Below the pieces are notes generated by a model that saw only the letters and a list, made by a program, of their open reading frames with translations, was not told the DNA's origin and did not search any database. The position numbers and the translations under genes are program-made. From Sycon ciliatum (taxonomy: Eukaryota; Porifera; Calcarea; Leucosolenida; Sycettidae), in contig NC_088651.1 of NCBI RefSeq assembly GCF_964019385.1, positions 3,128,101 to 3,192,100 of the forward strand: a stretch of 64,000 bases of DNA, written 5' to 3'. This document shows positions 1 to 10,601 of the stretch, one piece after another (within the stretch, counting starts at the first letter, position 1; each line of letters starts with the position of its first letter).

Positions 1-321
1 TTAAAAAAGCAAAAAAAGGAGCGAACTCCGCCGTCATCAATGTGCAACAAAGAAATCATGAAGGTTTCCAAAATCGGTGTAGAATAAAAGAATGCTGTTC
101 CATCAAACTCAGGAAGTAAACGAGATTGGAATCCGATCTGAATTTGCAACTGGAACAATACTTAAAACACAGGTCAATTACTAGGCACTAGTTATTCCTC
201 TTTGATGATAAGAATGTGGTTCATACATCTTTAGAAAAACATACTATGTCTTCAACACAGATCTAGTACTTTATACGCATTTGCTATTTGATTAATTCAC
301 TGTGGGAAAATACCGGTGTGG

Positions 322-327
322 TATAAA
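322..327 (+). promoter_or_regulatory. TATA box of alpha1
   Basis: TATAAA sits in a GTGGTATAAACGAAAGC context 113 nt before the alpha1 ATG. The surrounding block (a CCGGTG motif, the TATA box, then AAGCTATGGAATGGGAT) is conserved in the other alpha copies. Confidence 0.65.
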
Positions 328-434
328 CGAAAGCTATGGAATGGGATCATAGTGTGTTCTTCCTTCCACTGAACGGATAAGGTGCTGACTGATTTTATCT
401 GATCACTTTCTTTTTCGATGCGCTGGAGAGCACA

Positions 435-659
435 ATGGAGTTAGCTGCATTCGAAAAATACTTTGACGACATTGCAGTTCTTCGTAGTGGCAAGGGAAAT
501 GTAGTCCCAGACGCGGCCGCCAAACCAAAAGAAGCAGTTCAAAAGGTGAAGTCTTCTGCGCCTCTAGCGAACTCGGCAGGTGATACCGAGCAAAAAAAGA
601 AGATGCCAGTTTCAGAGCATTGCAATGATGAGAAGTTGCTCATGGTATTGTACCACTAA
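435..659 (+). CDS. Alpha1, small hydrophilic protein of the alpha family
   Basis: 74-residue acidic/basic protein of unknown function. It aligns along its length with alpha2-alpha5: N-terminal MELAAFEK, a central NVVPDAAAKP segment, a KSSAP segment, and a C-terminal LLMVLYH. No signal peptide or membrane helix is visible. In alpha2-5 translation can start five codons earlier (MEST/MESI/MDST). Here that first ATG has become CTG, so the next ATG at 435 is the likely start; an ATG at 418 is out of frame. The KEN tripeptide found in alpha2-4 reads KGN here. AATAAA lies at 674-679. Conservation of the reading frame among diverged copies supports it being a real gene. What it does is unknown. Confidence 0.65.
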   Translation: MELAAFEKYFDDIAVLRSGKGNVVPDAAAKPKEAVQKVKSSAPLANSAGDTEQKKKMPVSEHCNDEKLLMVLYH

Positions 660-747
660 TGTTTTTCACACTCAATAAAAGTATTTTTTAGAAAAGTCAC
701 TTCTATAAACCATCTTGTTAAGCCATGTAAAAGCTTGGACATATGTA

Positions 748-1785
748 TAGTCTGTTTCAAAAAGATTTACAATCAGGTTTGGGTCTTAAAAAGTATGAAG
801 ATAAGGGAAATTTGGACAAAAAAGTACATAAAAATGGCTTGTTAGGACACGGCAAATTGTTCTGTGAAGGTTTCGGAACAATTGGATCTGCCGTTAAGGA
901 GTTAGAATTTCGGCCAGGTTTCCGGCCTTTTCCCATGGTTTACAATTTGCCCAGGAAGCCAGTATCGATTTTTTTATCAAAACCCACGATTTATCCTTTC
1001 CTTTTTGGCATTGTGGTATTTATGCTGTCTGCTTATCATGAAGTTGTGAGTTCAAATCCCAACCTATCCTCAAGTCAAACTTTTTTCTTCATTGTTTTGG
1101 TGGTCAAGCTGGTACGAGACAAAGAAGATGGCTGTACCAAACGACTTGTTGTTGTTGGAGCTCGCGCTTCCTGCCGAACTGACTGACACTTGACTGGCTC
1201 ACGCCATGTGAACACACCCACAACATGTAACACTGCAATGGTGTGAGTGAATATGGAAGTCATCGCGCTGTAGCTTTTTGAGATTTATTCTAGTATTTCA
1301 AGATCGCCAATTTATTTGAATTTAGCAGTCAACGCCGTCTTCTATCAGCGTTCACAATCGTCTGCTTTTCTCAATGTCGTCGAAGTCACACGGATAGCTT
1401 TGCCAAGTCATGGCCTTGGGAATGAGTCCGTGTCGATGTCGTTTTCGTCACACGGTGAGTAAATTGCATCGCAGCTCAAAGAAACTATTTTGGTCACAAA
1501 ACGAATTGGGACCCATGCCGCTCGTCAACATTTACAACACTTTCGTTTCGACATGTCCTCTCTGACTCCATTATCGATACGAGGAAGAACTCTTTTGTTG
1601 TAAACAAGACGACAGACGTACATGACTGTATCAACGTGAGTGACTTGTCATTTTTCCTGCTTTCGCGCGGAATATTTCTTCGAGTTCACAGTGAGTTTTT
1701 CCAGGCAGCGCTCGAGTGCTCATACGGTAAGACGCCAAACTCCGCGGGCGATCGCCAGAATTGCAAATCTTTTTGAAACGGACTG
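748..1785. mobile_element. Non-autonomous TIR element, TA target site (Tc1/mariner-type)
   Basis: The element begins TAGTCTGTTTCAAAAAGATT and ends with the inverted form CAGTCCGTTTCAAAAAGATT, flanked on both sides by TA (746-747 and 1786-1787). The paralogous alpha unit B at about 10689 has uninterrupted sequence (ATATGTAGGCACAGG) exactly where A is split, so it serves as the empty site. About 1.04 kb long. No transposase frame is visible, so it is probably mobilised in trans. The TA target duplication and a CAGT start fit the Tc1/mariner superfamily. Confidence 0.85.
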
Positions 1786-2061
1786 TAGGCACAGGATATT
1801 TCCTCGGTCACCACTCCTCTTTGGGGTGTGGCTAGATTGTGCACGACGGAAAATCTGGAATGTTTCTTAACCTCCTCCACAACTTCCCAAAAACGCGTGT
1901 TACTTTGCAAATACGACCGTTGAGATGTACCGTCTTCCTATCGTCCCTCTGCAGCAATCAGGATTCGTTTTTTACTGTTGCGTGGTGCCCTTATTTGGAC
2001 AACTGGACAACTTATGTTCCGTCTTGCAGTCATAGCGTTTCTAATGACAATTCTCTATGTG

Positions 2062-2890
2062 GCCTTGTGCTAACTCGTTAAGTCTGCCATCAAGCAGGTT
2101 AAAAAGGTCAACCATCTATGAAAACACCCATCACTTGATCTGTGATACACAACCAATTACAATCAAATTATACCAGCCCTACCAAGATTGGATTGTGTCT
2201 ACTTTTGTCCTTCTAGGTATTGAGAACCAGCCAAAATAGACCAGGTACTAAATGATTTTAACCCTAGGACGGCCACCACATTCAGTACTCCTAGAAAGGC
2301 CAACAGGTGTCATTTGACACCTCCATAATATTTCCATTTCAATGAGCAATTTTATTGGTCTATTTTCTATGCAGGCTACCACTTGTGGAATTTATTATTC
2401 AGACAACACATTTGGCTTTACCCTGACAATATAATTATAAAATATAAAGACTTTATCGCGCCTTTTGGTGTAAATTTACTCGTGCACACCAGAATTATTG
2501 TGAAAGTGGGCCCCAGTTCGCTTGTACTTTTCAGCCACTTTCAGCCACTTTTCTCGTTCACACGTGAAACACCATAGCAATGTTCCGGTGCACGTGGATT
2601 TGCAAGTCGTGTGAATCGCCTATTTACCCACGTTTACCATACACCTTATGTGTAAGACCTGAATCAGGACAAATACGCCATCAACGAAGATATTTCAGTG
2701 GCATGGTAACTGTGGTAAGTGTAGGTTACATTGGAGAGAGGTTCCGTGCTACGTAAAGTTGAGCAACTTTACATTAGTGGGCGGGGAAAAACCCGTGAAT
2801 TCGCGAGTTTTCACTCCACATCCGGAAAGTTGTCTGTAGAGTACGTAGATAGGGCTCTGATAACGTAGCTGGTCCGTAAATGGATTGAGT
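2062..2890. other. Gene-free stretch between the alpha and beta units
   Basis: No convincing gene. It contains TTAA followed by CCCTAGGACGG at 2258-2272, an 18-nt palindrome at 2305-2322, and at about 2650-2745 a block also found before beta2 (12930-13010). That block is probably the distal upstream region of beta1, now pushed away by the repeats at 2947-4993. Confidence 0.5.
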
Positions 2891-2893
2891 ATG

Positions 2894-2927
2894 ACCAAGA
2901 GTACATAACGGGTTATGTACTCTTGGT
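2894..2927. repeat. Perfect 16-bp inverted repeat
   Basis: Arms ACCAAGAGTACATAAC and its exact reverse complement are separated by GG. Not followed by a T-run and not next to a gene end, so it is unlikely to be a terminator. Confidence 0.85.
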
Positions 2928-2946
2928 ATGACTCTCTCCCCAGGTC

Positions 2947-4706
2947 GATCTGGTCCTACACTGCGGCGTTCGAAGTTGCCAAGGGCAGCTACGTGATTTG
3001 AAAACTCCGTATGGCGGAACACAGATGTGCCTGCAGTTTACGTAAGACTTTCCGTACACCGACTACGTTTTTCACTAACATAATTACGGTATGCGGAACC
3101 TCTCTATTTAATGCAATGATATGCGTACCTTGCGTAGCTGCGTACTACTTGGTCCGGCTCATCGCAATTGTCGCTTATCTATCGCCACTAAGAACAGGTG
3201 TTTTCTTGCCGCTCTGTGAAATTTTCAATAGGCATAGTGAGGAAGCATGATACATGAATACTCTCCGCCACAAGAAACAAAATTCAGCCATGGAATCAGG
3301 CGAAGCGAGTCATAGAAGGGAAGCAAGGTAAGCATAATGCACGAAATAAATCAGTGAAGGAGCGTGTTCTTGCACTCACACTCTTACAGGTCCAGAGTTC
3401 ATTCAACTCTCCATCACTCGAGCCGCCACCGTTACATGAGCTGACAAATATTTGAATTGCTGGTGTTTAGCTGCTGGCGTAGACTGGTAGAGTATCTCTT
3501 GCTTTGTCAGCCTGTCGTATGGCAGCAATGGAAAAGGCACAGTTGTGTCTGTCACTTCGGTGCTTGAAGGAAGTGTGGGCAGTGTGACCTGTGTGTCACC
3601 ACAGTGTGTTTCAACTGAGCCTTCGAATGAGGCATACAGGCCTCTCCAGACAGCTGTCATACGCTCCACTGGATACGCTGACGACGACTCTTGTAATGCT
3701 GCTGCCAGGTCCACAGAGGAACAAAAGGAACAACCAAAACGTCCCTCGCATGCGCGCGCATCGCATCGAAAACACCTTTCTTCTTCAGCATGATGCTCAT
3801 ACTCCTCTGCCGTGCACGCGTGCACGGCAGATCTGGTCCTAAACTGCGGCGTTCGAAGTTGCCAAGGGCAGCAACGTGATTTGAAAACTCCGTATGGCGG
3901 AACACAGATGTGCCTGCAGTTTACGTAAGACTTTCCGTACACCGACTACGTTTTTCACTAACATAATTACGTTATGCGGAACCTCTCTATTTAATGCAAT
4001 GATATGCGAACCTTGCGTAGCTGCGTACTACTTGGTCCGGCTCATCGCAATTGTCGCTTATCTATCGCCACTAAGAACAGGAGTTTCCTTGCCGCTCTGT
4101 GAAATTTTCAATAGGCATAGTGAGGAAGCATGATACATGAATACTCTCCGCCACAAGAAACAAAATTCAGCCATGGAATCAGGTGAAGCGAGTCATAGAA
4201 GGGAAACAAGGTAAGCAAAATGCACGAAATAAATCAGCGAAGGAGCGCGTTCTTGCACTCACCCTCCTACAGGTCCAGACGGTTCATTCAACTCTCCGTC
4301 ACTCGAGCTGCCGCCGTTACATGAGCTTATATAAAATTGCTGGTGTCTAGCTGCTGGCGTAGACTGGTAGAGTATCTCTTGCTTTGTCAGCCTGTCGTAT
4401 GGCAGCAATGGAAAAGGCACAGTTGTGTCTGTCACTTCGGTGCTTGAAGGAAGTGTGGGCAGTGTGACCTGTGTGTCACCACAGTGTGTTTCAACAGAGC
4501 CTTCGAATGAGGCATACAGGCCTCTCCAGACAGCTGTCATACGCTCCACTGGATACGCTGACGACGACTCTTGTAATGCTGCTGCCAGGTCCACGAAGGA
4601 ACAAAAGGAACAACCAAAACGTCCCTCGCATGCGCGCGCATCGCATCGAAAACACCTTTCTTCTTCAGCATGATGCTCATACTCCTCTGCCGTGCACGCG
4701 TGCCTG
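2947..4706. repeat. Tandem duplication, about 883-bp unit, two copies
   Basis: Unit 1 is 2947-3829 and unit 2 is 3830-4706, offset 883 nt and highly similar with scattered substitutions. Each unit starts with flanking sequence (GATCTGGTCCTA) and includes the left end and most of the body of the TIR element described at 4031-4993. The duplication therefore happened after that element had inserted. Confidence 0.9.
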
Positions 4707-4993
4707 TCACGCTCTCCAGGATGTCACTTGCCCCTGCTACAGTTCCGGTCTTCGGGTCGCTGCGCTTGGCTTTTGGCAACACAGACAGTGAATGGCCAGA
4801 TTTCCACTTCCCAAAAAGGTCGAACACATCACGATTCAAAGCGCTAGTCGCGATCATATTTCTTTGGTGCCTCATTTGATCTTGCCATCACAACCTCCCA
4901 AGCAAAAGTAAGTTAGATATCGTGATTGGACTGGGTTTTACCTGTCAAAAAGTGCGTGGGAGATAAGCGACAATTGCGATGAGCCGGACCAAG
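4031..4993. mobile_element. TIR element with CTTGGTCCGG ends, copy next to beta1
   Basis: Left end CTTGGTCCGGCTCATCGCAA and right end its inverted match (to 4993), with TA on each side (4029-4030 and 4994-4995). TIRs are about 34 bp. A second left end lies at 3148 because of the tandem duplication. Another complete copy is at 17907-18647. On the minus strand the body carries protein-like open frames (for example a segment containing PSSTEVTDTTVPFPLLPYDR), but no full transposase. The empty site can be read from the beta2 and beta3 upstream regions. Confidence 0.8.
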
Positions 4994-5033
4994 TAGTACA
5001 AACAAAACATGATACAGTGATTCGGGTAGGCCA

Positions 5034-5041
5034 TATTAAAG
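5034..5041 (+). promoter_or_regulatory. TATA-like box of beta1
   Basis: TATTAAAG, 123 nt before the beta1 ATG and 39 nt after the right TA of the TIR element. It is followed by GTGTGGTCAATCCA...GTGTTTCATTTGTGATAG, which is conserved before beta2. The box has one change from the TATAAAAG of beta2 and beta3. Confidence 0.6.
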
Positions 5042-5156
5042 CCCCGTGTGGTCAATCCAAGGCGTGTTTCATTTGTGATAGATGTAAGTTTATCAGATCG
5101 TTACCAGTTGCCTGTGTGCTTTAAATATTTCTTGCCTTTCATCTCCATTGTCGAAC

Positions 5157-5510
5157 ATGAGTGAGAGTGAGAGTATAGAGATGGCAGCAGTCCCAGACTC
5201 CTACAACCATGACTCCTGCCAGGTTACGGAGACAGATTTGGCTTCAAACCTCCTTGACGAAACAGATAAAACAATCAGGAGTGAGAAGGGGAAAGAGGGC
5301 GCAAAACCAGATGCCGGAAGTGTACAGGCTGCTGCCCAGGATGCCTGCAGTGACACGAAAACAGAAGAGGACAACGTCAATGTTGCGGTAAATGTGCAAC
5401 GTCAAAACGCAGGGCGAATTTCGACGCGTGCGCAGAACATCCTTGTCCTGTTTGGAGGTATTATCATGGTCTTGATGTTTGGATTGGCTATTTATCTAGT
5501 GTTCAGGTGA
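5157..5510 (+). CDS. Beta1, predicted tail-anchored membrane protein
   Basis: 117 residues, no recognised family. It starts MSESESIEMAAV, followed by an acidic Ser/Asp/Glu-rich region, then NAGRISTRAQN, then one hydrophobic helix at about residues 94-115 ending in two residues (FR). With positive charge before the helix and almost no tail, the expected topology is N-terminus in the cytosol with C-terminal anchoring. It aligns with beta2 and beta3 at the start ([S/F][V/I]EM), at the AGRI motif and through the helix; the middle is poorly conserved. Start chosen at the first ATG, conserved in all three copies. AATAAA at 5711-5716. Confidence 0.72.
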   Translation: MSESESIEMAAVPDSYNHDSCQVTETDLASNLLDETDKTIRSEKGKEGAKPDAGSVQAAAQDACSDTKTEEDNVNVAVNVQRQNAGRISTRAQNILVLFGGIIMVLMFGLAIYLVFR

Positions 5511-5951
5511 TTGAAGTGAGTGTGATGAATACTTCTTTTATCATTGTACTATGTATTGTCCCGCACAGTTTATCAATGCACCTCTGCACCCTAGTAACGT
5601 TATCTACCATTGAAGCTGTTTTGATGAATTACGAATTCATGCACAAATGTCCAATGTATTGTCGCTCACTGCACATCACTGCATAACCTCACCCAAGTGA
5701 CGTAAATTATAATAAAATAATTTTGTTCTAAATTGTTTCCATATCTTTTTCTGAACTACCTATTCTGCGAATAGAAGAAAGGGAGGTAACCCCTACAAGC
5801 ATTGGTTTATCGATTTGGGAAGATAACTTCAGAGCATTATAAGTATTGTGGACTGTGCGAGTGTATGCCAGAGTCAACTCTGCCCAGTCTTCGCGCTGTT
5901 CGAAGTGGTTTTGGTAACTTTCTTCTTTCGTCATTAGAGACGAACTCCCAT

Positions 5952-7565
5952 TATAAAAGCCTGGCGTGAGACATCTCTGGTCTGTCTCATTTGCCATTGT
6001 AAAATCAGATGTAAGTTTTCCGTATCTTCACCAACTGTACCAGTGCTAAGGTCGCGTTCACGTTTCTTGTCCGTTGGCAATGATGAGGGAGGCGTTGTCC
6101 CGCCAAGATCGAATAAGTCCCAGAAAAGTTGCAACAAAGACAGTGGCTACACCATCCACCAGATTATTCTCATCGACATGGGGTTCCATTGAGAAGTACC
6201 AGGCCACAATTATCCACTGTATCGTGCTTGAGTCACGTTTCCGTTTCTTGTCCGTTGGCAATGATGAGGGAGGCGTTATCCTGGCCAAGATCGAATAATC
6301 CCGGACAAATTGCAACAAAGACAGTGTCTACACCATCCACCAGATTATCGCCATTGACATGGGGTTCCATTGAGAAGTACCAGGCCACAATTATCCACTG
6401 TATCGAAAAGGATAGGTCATAGCTGGTTTCGTATTTGCCCGGAATGAATCGATTCTGGAGCCTTTTAGAGCCTGCAAAAGGCCATTGCTCACTTGACGAA
6501 GCAACGTATGTCACCTTTGGGAGAGAGGAAGAAAGCCCAATTGCATATTGAATGCACGAATAACTCCTACAAGCATTGGTTTATCGATTTGGGATATAAG
6601 GGTGTTCTTCATGGCACCAAAAGGATCAATGACGTGGCAAAGGTCGCGAGTCTTCATTTAGTAATCAACCTCCTGATAATGGGAAACCTATCCACGTTGC
6701 AGTGGGATGATAACTTCAGAGCATTATAAATATGTTGGACTGTGGGAGTGTATGCCAGAGTTAACTCTGCACAGTCTTCGCGCTGTTCGAAGTGGTTTGG
6801 GTAACTTTCTTCTTTTGTCATTAGAGACGAACTCTAAAAGGAATTGTATGAAAGTAGAATTGTGTCAGGCCATGTTAGGGTTTGGCAATGAACTGTAGTG
6901 CAAGCCGAACTGCAAAAGCAAGAGAAATATTAGAAGAAGAAGAGCAAAACAAAAACAATAAGACAAACATGAAGAGCAAAGAAAAGTTCTGAACAGCGCT
7001 CCATTCTATATGTATGTCTAGATTAAAGATCTACTGTTTGCCAATATTGAAGATACAAGGTACAAGAGGTACAAGAGGAAATGGAGCAAGATGGTACGGA
7101 TGTACAAGGAACGGACGGCTCTTGAAGTGGATGAAACTACCATGAGTGTGAAGGGACAAGAGACAGCGGAGCCAGATGGGGTATGAGAACAGGTACCGGC
7201 TTCTGAACCCTGCTTCAAGACGCTACCTGCAGTGAGTAACGTCGATGTTGAGGCAAATGTAGCCGCGCAGGACGCAGCACGCATGTCAATATTTTGTGCG
7301 TAGGAGTATTGTACTGTTTGGATGTCTTCTCCTAGTTGTGATGTTTGGTATGGTTGTGTTTGTTGTGCTGAGACTGCTGAACCAAGTACGATTATTTGGG
7401 ATTTCATCTACAAATGTGTTAGGTATTGTCACACAGAGCTGATCACTGCACCTTTGCACCGAGCTTTAGGAATTTGGAATTTATCTACAATTGTACTATG
7501 TATTGTCGCAAACAGCACATCATTGCACCTTGGCAACCCGAGTGACGTGAAATATAATAAATTAA
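5952..7565 (+). pseudogene. Broken beta gene copy
   Basis: TATAAAAG at 5952-5959 and the following leader match beta3. The start region at 6080 reads ATGATGAGGGA where beta3 has ATGAGCGAGT. About 1 kb of tandem-duplicated and unrelated sequence then separates this from the rest of the gene at about 7085-7400, which matches the beta3 middle and helix-coding region but has in-frame stops, including TGA after GGGGTA near 7185. The AATAAA-like signal and CGTTCTAAAGTG tail near 7551-7575 are conserved. A host-gene relic split by internal duplication. Confidence 0.75.
6056..6410 (+). repeat. Tandem duplication, about 178-bp unit, inside the broken beta copy
   Basis: Two units (about 6056-6230 and 6231-6410) share TTGTCCGTTGGCAATGATGA and GGGGTTCCATTGAGAAGTAC. 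The unit includes the former start codon region. Sequence at 5800-5945 is also repeated, in two pieces, at about 6566-6600 and 6708-6835. Together these show stepwise local duplication within this gene relic. Confidence 0.85.
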
Positions 7566-7575
7566 TTGCGTTCTA

Positions 7576-8100
7576 AAGTGTTTCCATATCTATGCTGAGC
7601 TACCTGTTTAGAAAAAAAGGAGGTAAAATGTCAAAAGAACCTGATAGGCCATCCAAGTTTACCATTGCTGCAGCAGTTTCAAAACCATTAGTTACGTTTG
7701 TGTGTGGGGGAGGGGGTTTCATGAGTTTCGGTTTGAACATAATGATTGAAAAGATTCTTGTTTGGAGGAAAGCAAATGAGTCCACCACGCATAGAAGCCT
7801 GGTTTCGACTAGGCCTTTCGGACATTATATTTCAAAGTTTGAAATACAAAGTTGATTTGCATGGTATACCCATAGGAAACAAGTCCTTATAACCGGCACT
7901 TTGTATTTCAGACCAGTGAAAAAATAGCACTAAATAGGGCTAGTGGCGCCAACCCTAGCACAGCAAGGTGAGATTTGTTGCACACCTTCACTTGAATAGT
8001 GAAGTGAGAATGAATGTGGTGATTGCAGAATGCACTAAAACAAGCTCTTAACGATGTCATGCGACAGATTATCATCGACTCGTTCCCATCATGCTCAGTT
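7576..8100 (+). repeat. Conserved beta-unit downstream region, copy 1
   Basis: Matches 14235-14760 and 19790-20340. Shared blocks include GAGCTACCTGTTT, CCTTATAACC and AAATAGCACTAAATAGGG-like sequence. No shared reading frame persists across the three copies, so it is probably non-coding. Confidence 0.7.
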
Positions 8101-8770
8101 GGATTGATTGATTCTATTTGGATTCGCGACACCAAACGAGCAGGAGTGCTCAATAACAGGGTAGCGAATGGTTGAGTTGTGCTATGTGACAATGTAGTGT
8201 GTTCGTGTGGTGGTGCAGGTGGGGGGGGGGGGGGGAGCTGCGGAGGCCCAAAACAATGTAAGGGGATGGGAGGAGAGAAGGCCAGCGGAGAGTCGAATTC
8301 AGAAGAGGAAGGAGAGAATAGCTGAAGTACACGGTTACTTTGCGAATTCAGATAAACCAAACAAACAGCGAAACAAGTACACAGCTCACGAAAATAAAGA
8401 GGACTGGAACACAGAATTGAACTGCTGACGTACACATCTGACGAGAATAAAGACAGGAGCACAGAAATGAACGGGAGGCAGTCTACGAAGTGGTGGTACC
8501 ATCGGTGCATGCTCCACGGTACATTTTCACATTATCGGCTTTGCAAAGTTCGTGGGTACTGAATACCACGGCATGACCAACTGTGTAGCAGTCTACAACG
8601 TGTAGGGATTGGCAGCTCGTCGTAATGCTGCGATGTTGCCCATGGCTCGCTCCATGTCAGGTATAATATGGTTCCATAACAGGGAACCGGGAGATGCTGG
8701 TGAGCATTGGCCTGCTCGGCTTCTGGCAATTGGTTGTTGTAGGCCTCGACTGCGCTGAAGGCGAGTTTCT
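8101..8770 (-). mobile_element. 5'-truncated LINE fragment, minus strand
   Basis: Inserted between CAGTT and GGTGG, which are adjacent in the paralogous sequence near 20341. The 3' end is the GATTGATT simple repeat at 8102-8114 followed by TTTGGATTCGCGACACCAAA; the same 3' end recurs at 27814-27910. A G-run (8220-8235) lies inside. On the minus strand 8593-8766 has a frame resembling LINE-encoded tail sequence, but it is too short to classify. Simple-repeat 3' tail plus loss of the 5' part is the usual product of target-primed reverse transcription. Confidence 0.7.
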
Positions 8771-10120
8771 GGTGGTTTATTCGCATCCTTCCTATTCAGG
8801 GACGTTGTGCCGCTTGCGACTTTTTTCTTCTCTGGGCGATGGATCACACATTGTACGACATATCGATTCTTCATCAACTGCTAGTTGCAGAGTGTCGTTG
8901 CCGAGACGCAGTCGTTTGCTTAGTCAGTGGCTGTTGGTTTGATCTGTGTTTATCTTCTTCTCCCTCCGCTAACGGTGACGGTGAAGTTCTCTACCTGTCC
9001 TAACCCTTATCTTTGTGCCTTTAAATGTCCGTAAGACTTGATTTGAAACAGTATGTGAGCCATGCAATGGCGACGGATAGGTTAAAAAATTGTTCCACAT
9101 GTCGATCCTGTATAAGCTTCTTGTTGCAGAGTGTCGCTGCGGAGACGCAGGCGTTCACTTTGTCCCGATCTGACCAGCCGTTCAAGAGTTATGGCCGAAA
9201 ATGTGCCCTTGCAAGGAACGATTTTTTTGTTGCACGCTGTCATTTGTTGGCAGCACTGTATTTGAATGTGAGCAGACCGTGCGCAACTTGTCGTATCATG
9301 GAAACACGCGAAAGTGTGCAGAATTTTGCTCCAAGTCCAAAAAAGTCCAAAACTCACGCTAAAAAAACACGTATTGGGCTGCACGGCGGCGTCAGAAGCC
9401 CGCGGCCGTGCAGCAGGACTTTTGCTAGCACCCTCGTGACTTTGCAGATATGTGGCTTGATTATTGTAGTTGACGTTGATTTAGTGCCTTTGGCAAGTTT
9501 GAGTCGTGTCAAGAAGTCAGGTAGGATTCAGTACTAGGCACTAGTGGAACGTGAGTGGTAGTCTTTGCCGGTTTCTGAGGGTACCCTGGATTTGGTGAGC
9601 AGCACTGTGGAAATGGCTTGCGGTGGAGGTCCGAGCACTGGATGTTGTATCAAAGGTACGACCTAGTAGCACGTGCTAAACCTAAAAAAAATCAAAAATT
9701 GACTTGGGTCTGTGGGAGGCTGTGAGAGAAACGCCCACCTGTTCCGGTGTGACAGATTCCAGACCCACGTTGAGGGGCCCTACCCCACCACCCATGGCTG
9801 CTTCTGGACTTGTTTAAGGTTTGGGTCCCCCGCAAGGAAAGCATGGGCACGAAAATGTGGAAAAAATTGTAAATGCATTTGTTTGGCTCCTGGGTGGCTC
9901 GCACACCGTCGCACTATGCCGGAAATTTGAGTTTTTCCGGCCTGGAAAGCCTGTCAGTGAGGCGCAAGAACTTGTAAATCATATCCTGAGGGCCGGCATA
10001 GTGGCAGGAGTGTGTGGTCAAAATGTCACTCAAATCCATTGAGAAACACCAAAGTTACGGTAAATTGAATGCCATAAGAAATTTATGGGTAGGCTGCCCC
10101 CTTAAGGGTTTGAATGTAAA
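8771..10120. other. Beta downstream region, then an unresolved stretch
   Basis: 8771-9180 is paralogous to 14800-14990 and 20345-20740. From about 9330 to 10110 I see no gene. 9680-10110 has a GGGTAGGCTGCCCCCTTAAG block near its end and may be a degraded element. The short open frames here lack conservation in the paralogues. Confidence 0.45.
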
Positions 10121-10367
10121 GTAAATTGGTACTAGTTATTCCTCTTTGATGATAAAAATATGTTTCCTACACCTTTAGCAAACATACTGTGGCTTCAACA
10201 CAGATCTAGTACTTAATACGCATTTGCTATTTGATTAATTCACTGAGGTAAAATACCGGTGGGGTGGAAAAGAAAGCTATGGAATGGGATCCTAGTGCGA
10301 TCTTCCCTTCACTGAATGGACAAGGTGCTGACTGATTTTGTCTGATCTCCTTCTTTTTTTCGTCGCG

Positions 10368-10601
10368 ATGGAGAGCACAATGGAGTTGGCAGCGTTAGAG
10401 AAATGCTGTGACGATATGGTTCTTCTTAGTGACAAGGAAAATGTTATCCCGGACGCGGTTGCCAAACCAAAAGACGTAGCTCGAAAGGAGAAGTCTTCTG
10501 CGCCTCCAACCAAATCGGCAGGTGTTCCCGAGCAAAAAAAGAATAAGCCAGTTTCAGATCATCGCAATGACGAGAAGTTGCTCATGGTATTGTACCACTG
10601 A
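10368..10601 (+). CDS. Alpha2, small hydrophilic protein
   Basis: 77 residues, starting MESTMELAALEKCCDDM and ending EKLLMVLYH. It contains DKENVIPDAVAKP with an intact KEN tripeptide. No signal peptide or helix. The start ATG at 10368 matches alpha3, alpha4 and alpha5. The TATA box of the other copies (TATAAAAG) reads TGGAAAAG here (about 10265-10272), so transcription may be weak or lost although the frame is intact. AATAAA at 10616-10621. Function unknown. Confidence 0.62.
   Translation: MESTMELAALEKCCDDMVLLSDKENVIPDAVAKPKDVARKEKSSAPPTKSAGVPEQKKNKPVSDHRNDEKLLMVLYH

Larger units (their letters stand above)
1..2060 (+). repeat. Segmental duplication, alpha unit copy A
   Basis: This stretch is paralogous to 10125-12230, 23744-25925 and 29831-30560. 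Shared landmarks are the block around 200-345 before the TATA box, the alpha reading frame, its AATAAA signal, and a tail at 1788-2000. The left part (1-190) matches only the copy starting near 23744, so the duplicated unit continues beyond the window. Copy A is interrupted by an inserted element at 748-1785 that the other copies lack. Paralogy was judged by reading the copies side by side, not by an alignment program. Confidence 0.8.

Noticed and set aside
743-1186. 147-codon plus-strand frame after alpha1
   Set aside because: Starts at the border of the inserted TA-flanked element and has no relation to known transposases.
3403-3942. 179-codon minus-strand frame in the tandem duplication
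   Set aside because: Lies inside the CTTGGTCCGG TIR element and crosses the duplication junction; the other copies shift frame, so it was not listed as a gene.
5090-5140. Possible 5' UTR intron (GATGTAAGT) in the beta leaders
   Set aside because: The GTAAGT word is conserved in beta1 and beta2 but no consistent acceptor precedes the ATG in both, and beta3 lacks the donor.
7908-8510. 200-codon minus-strand frame rich in Ser/Pro
   Set aside because: Crosses the border of an inserted LINE fragment and a G-run, and is not conserved in the paralogous beta downstream regions.
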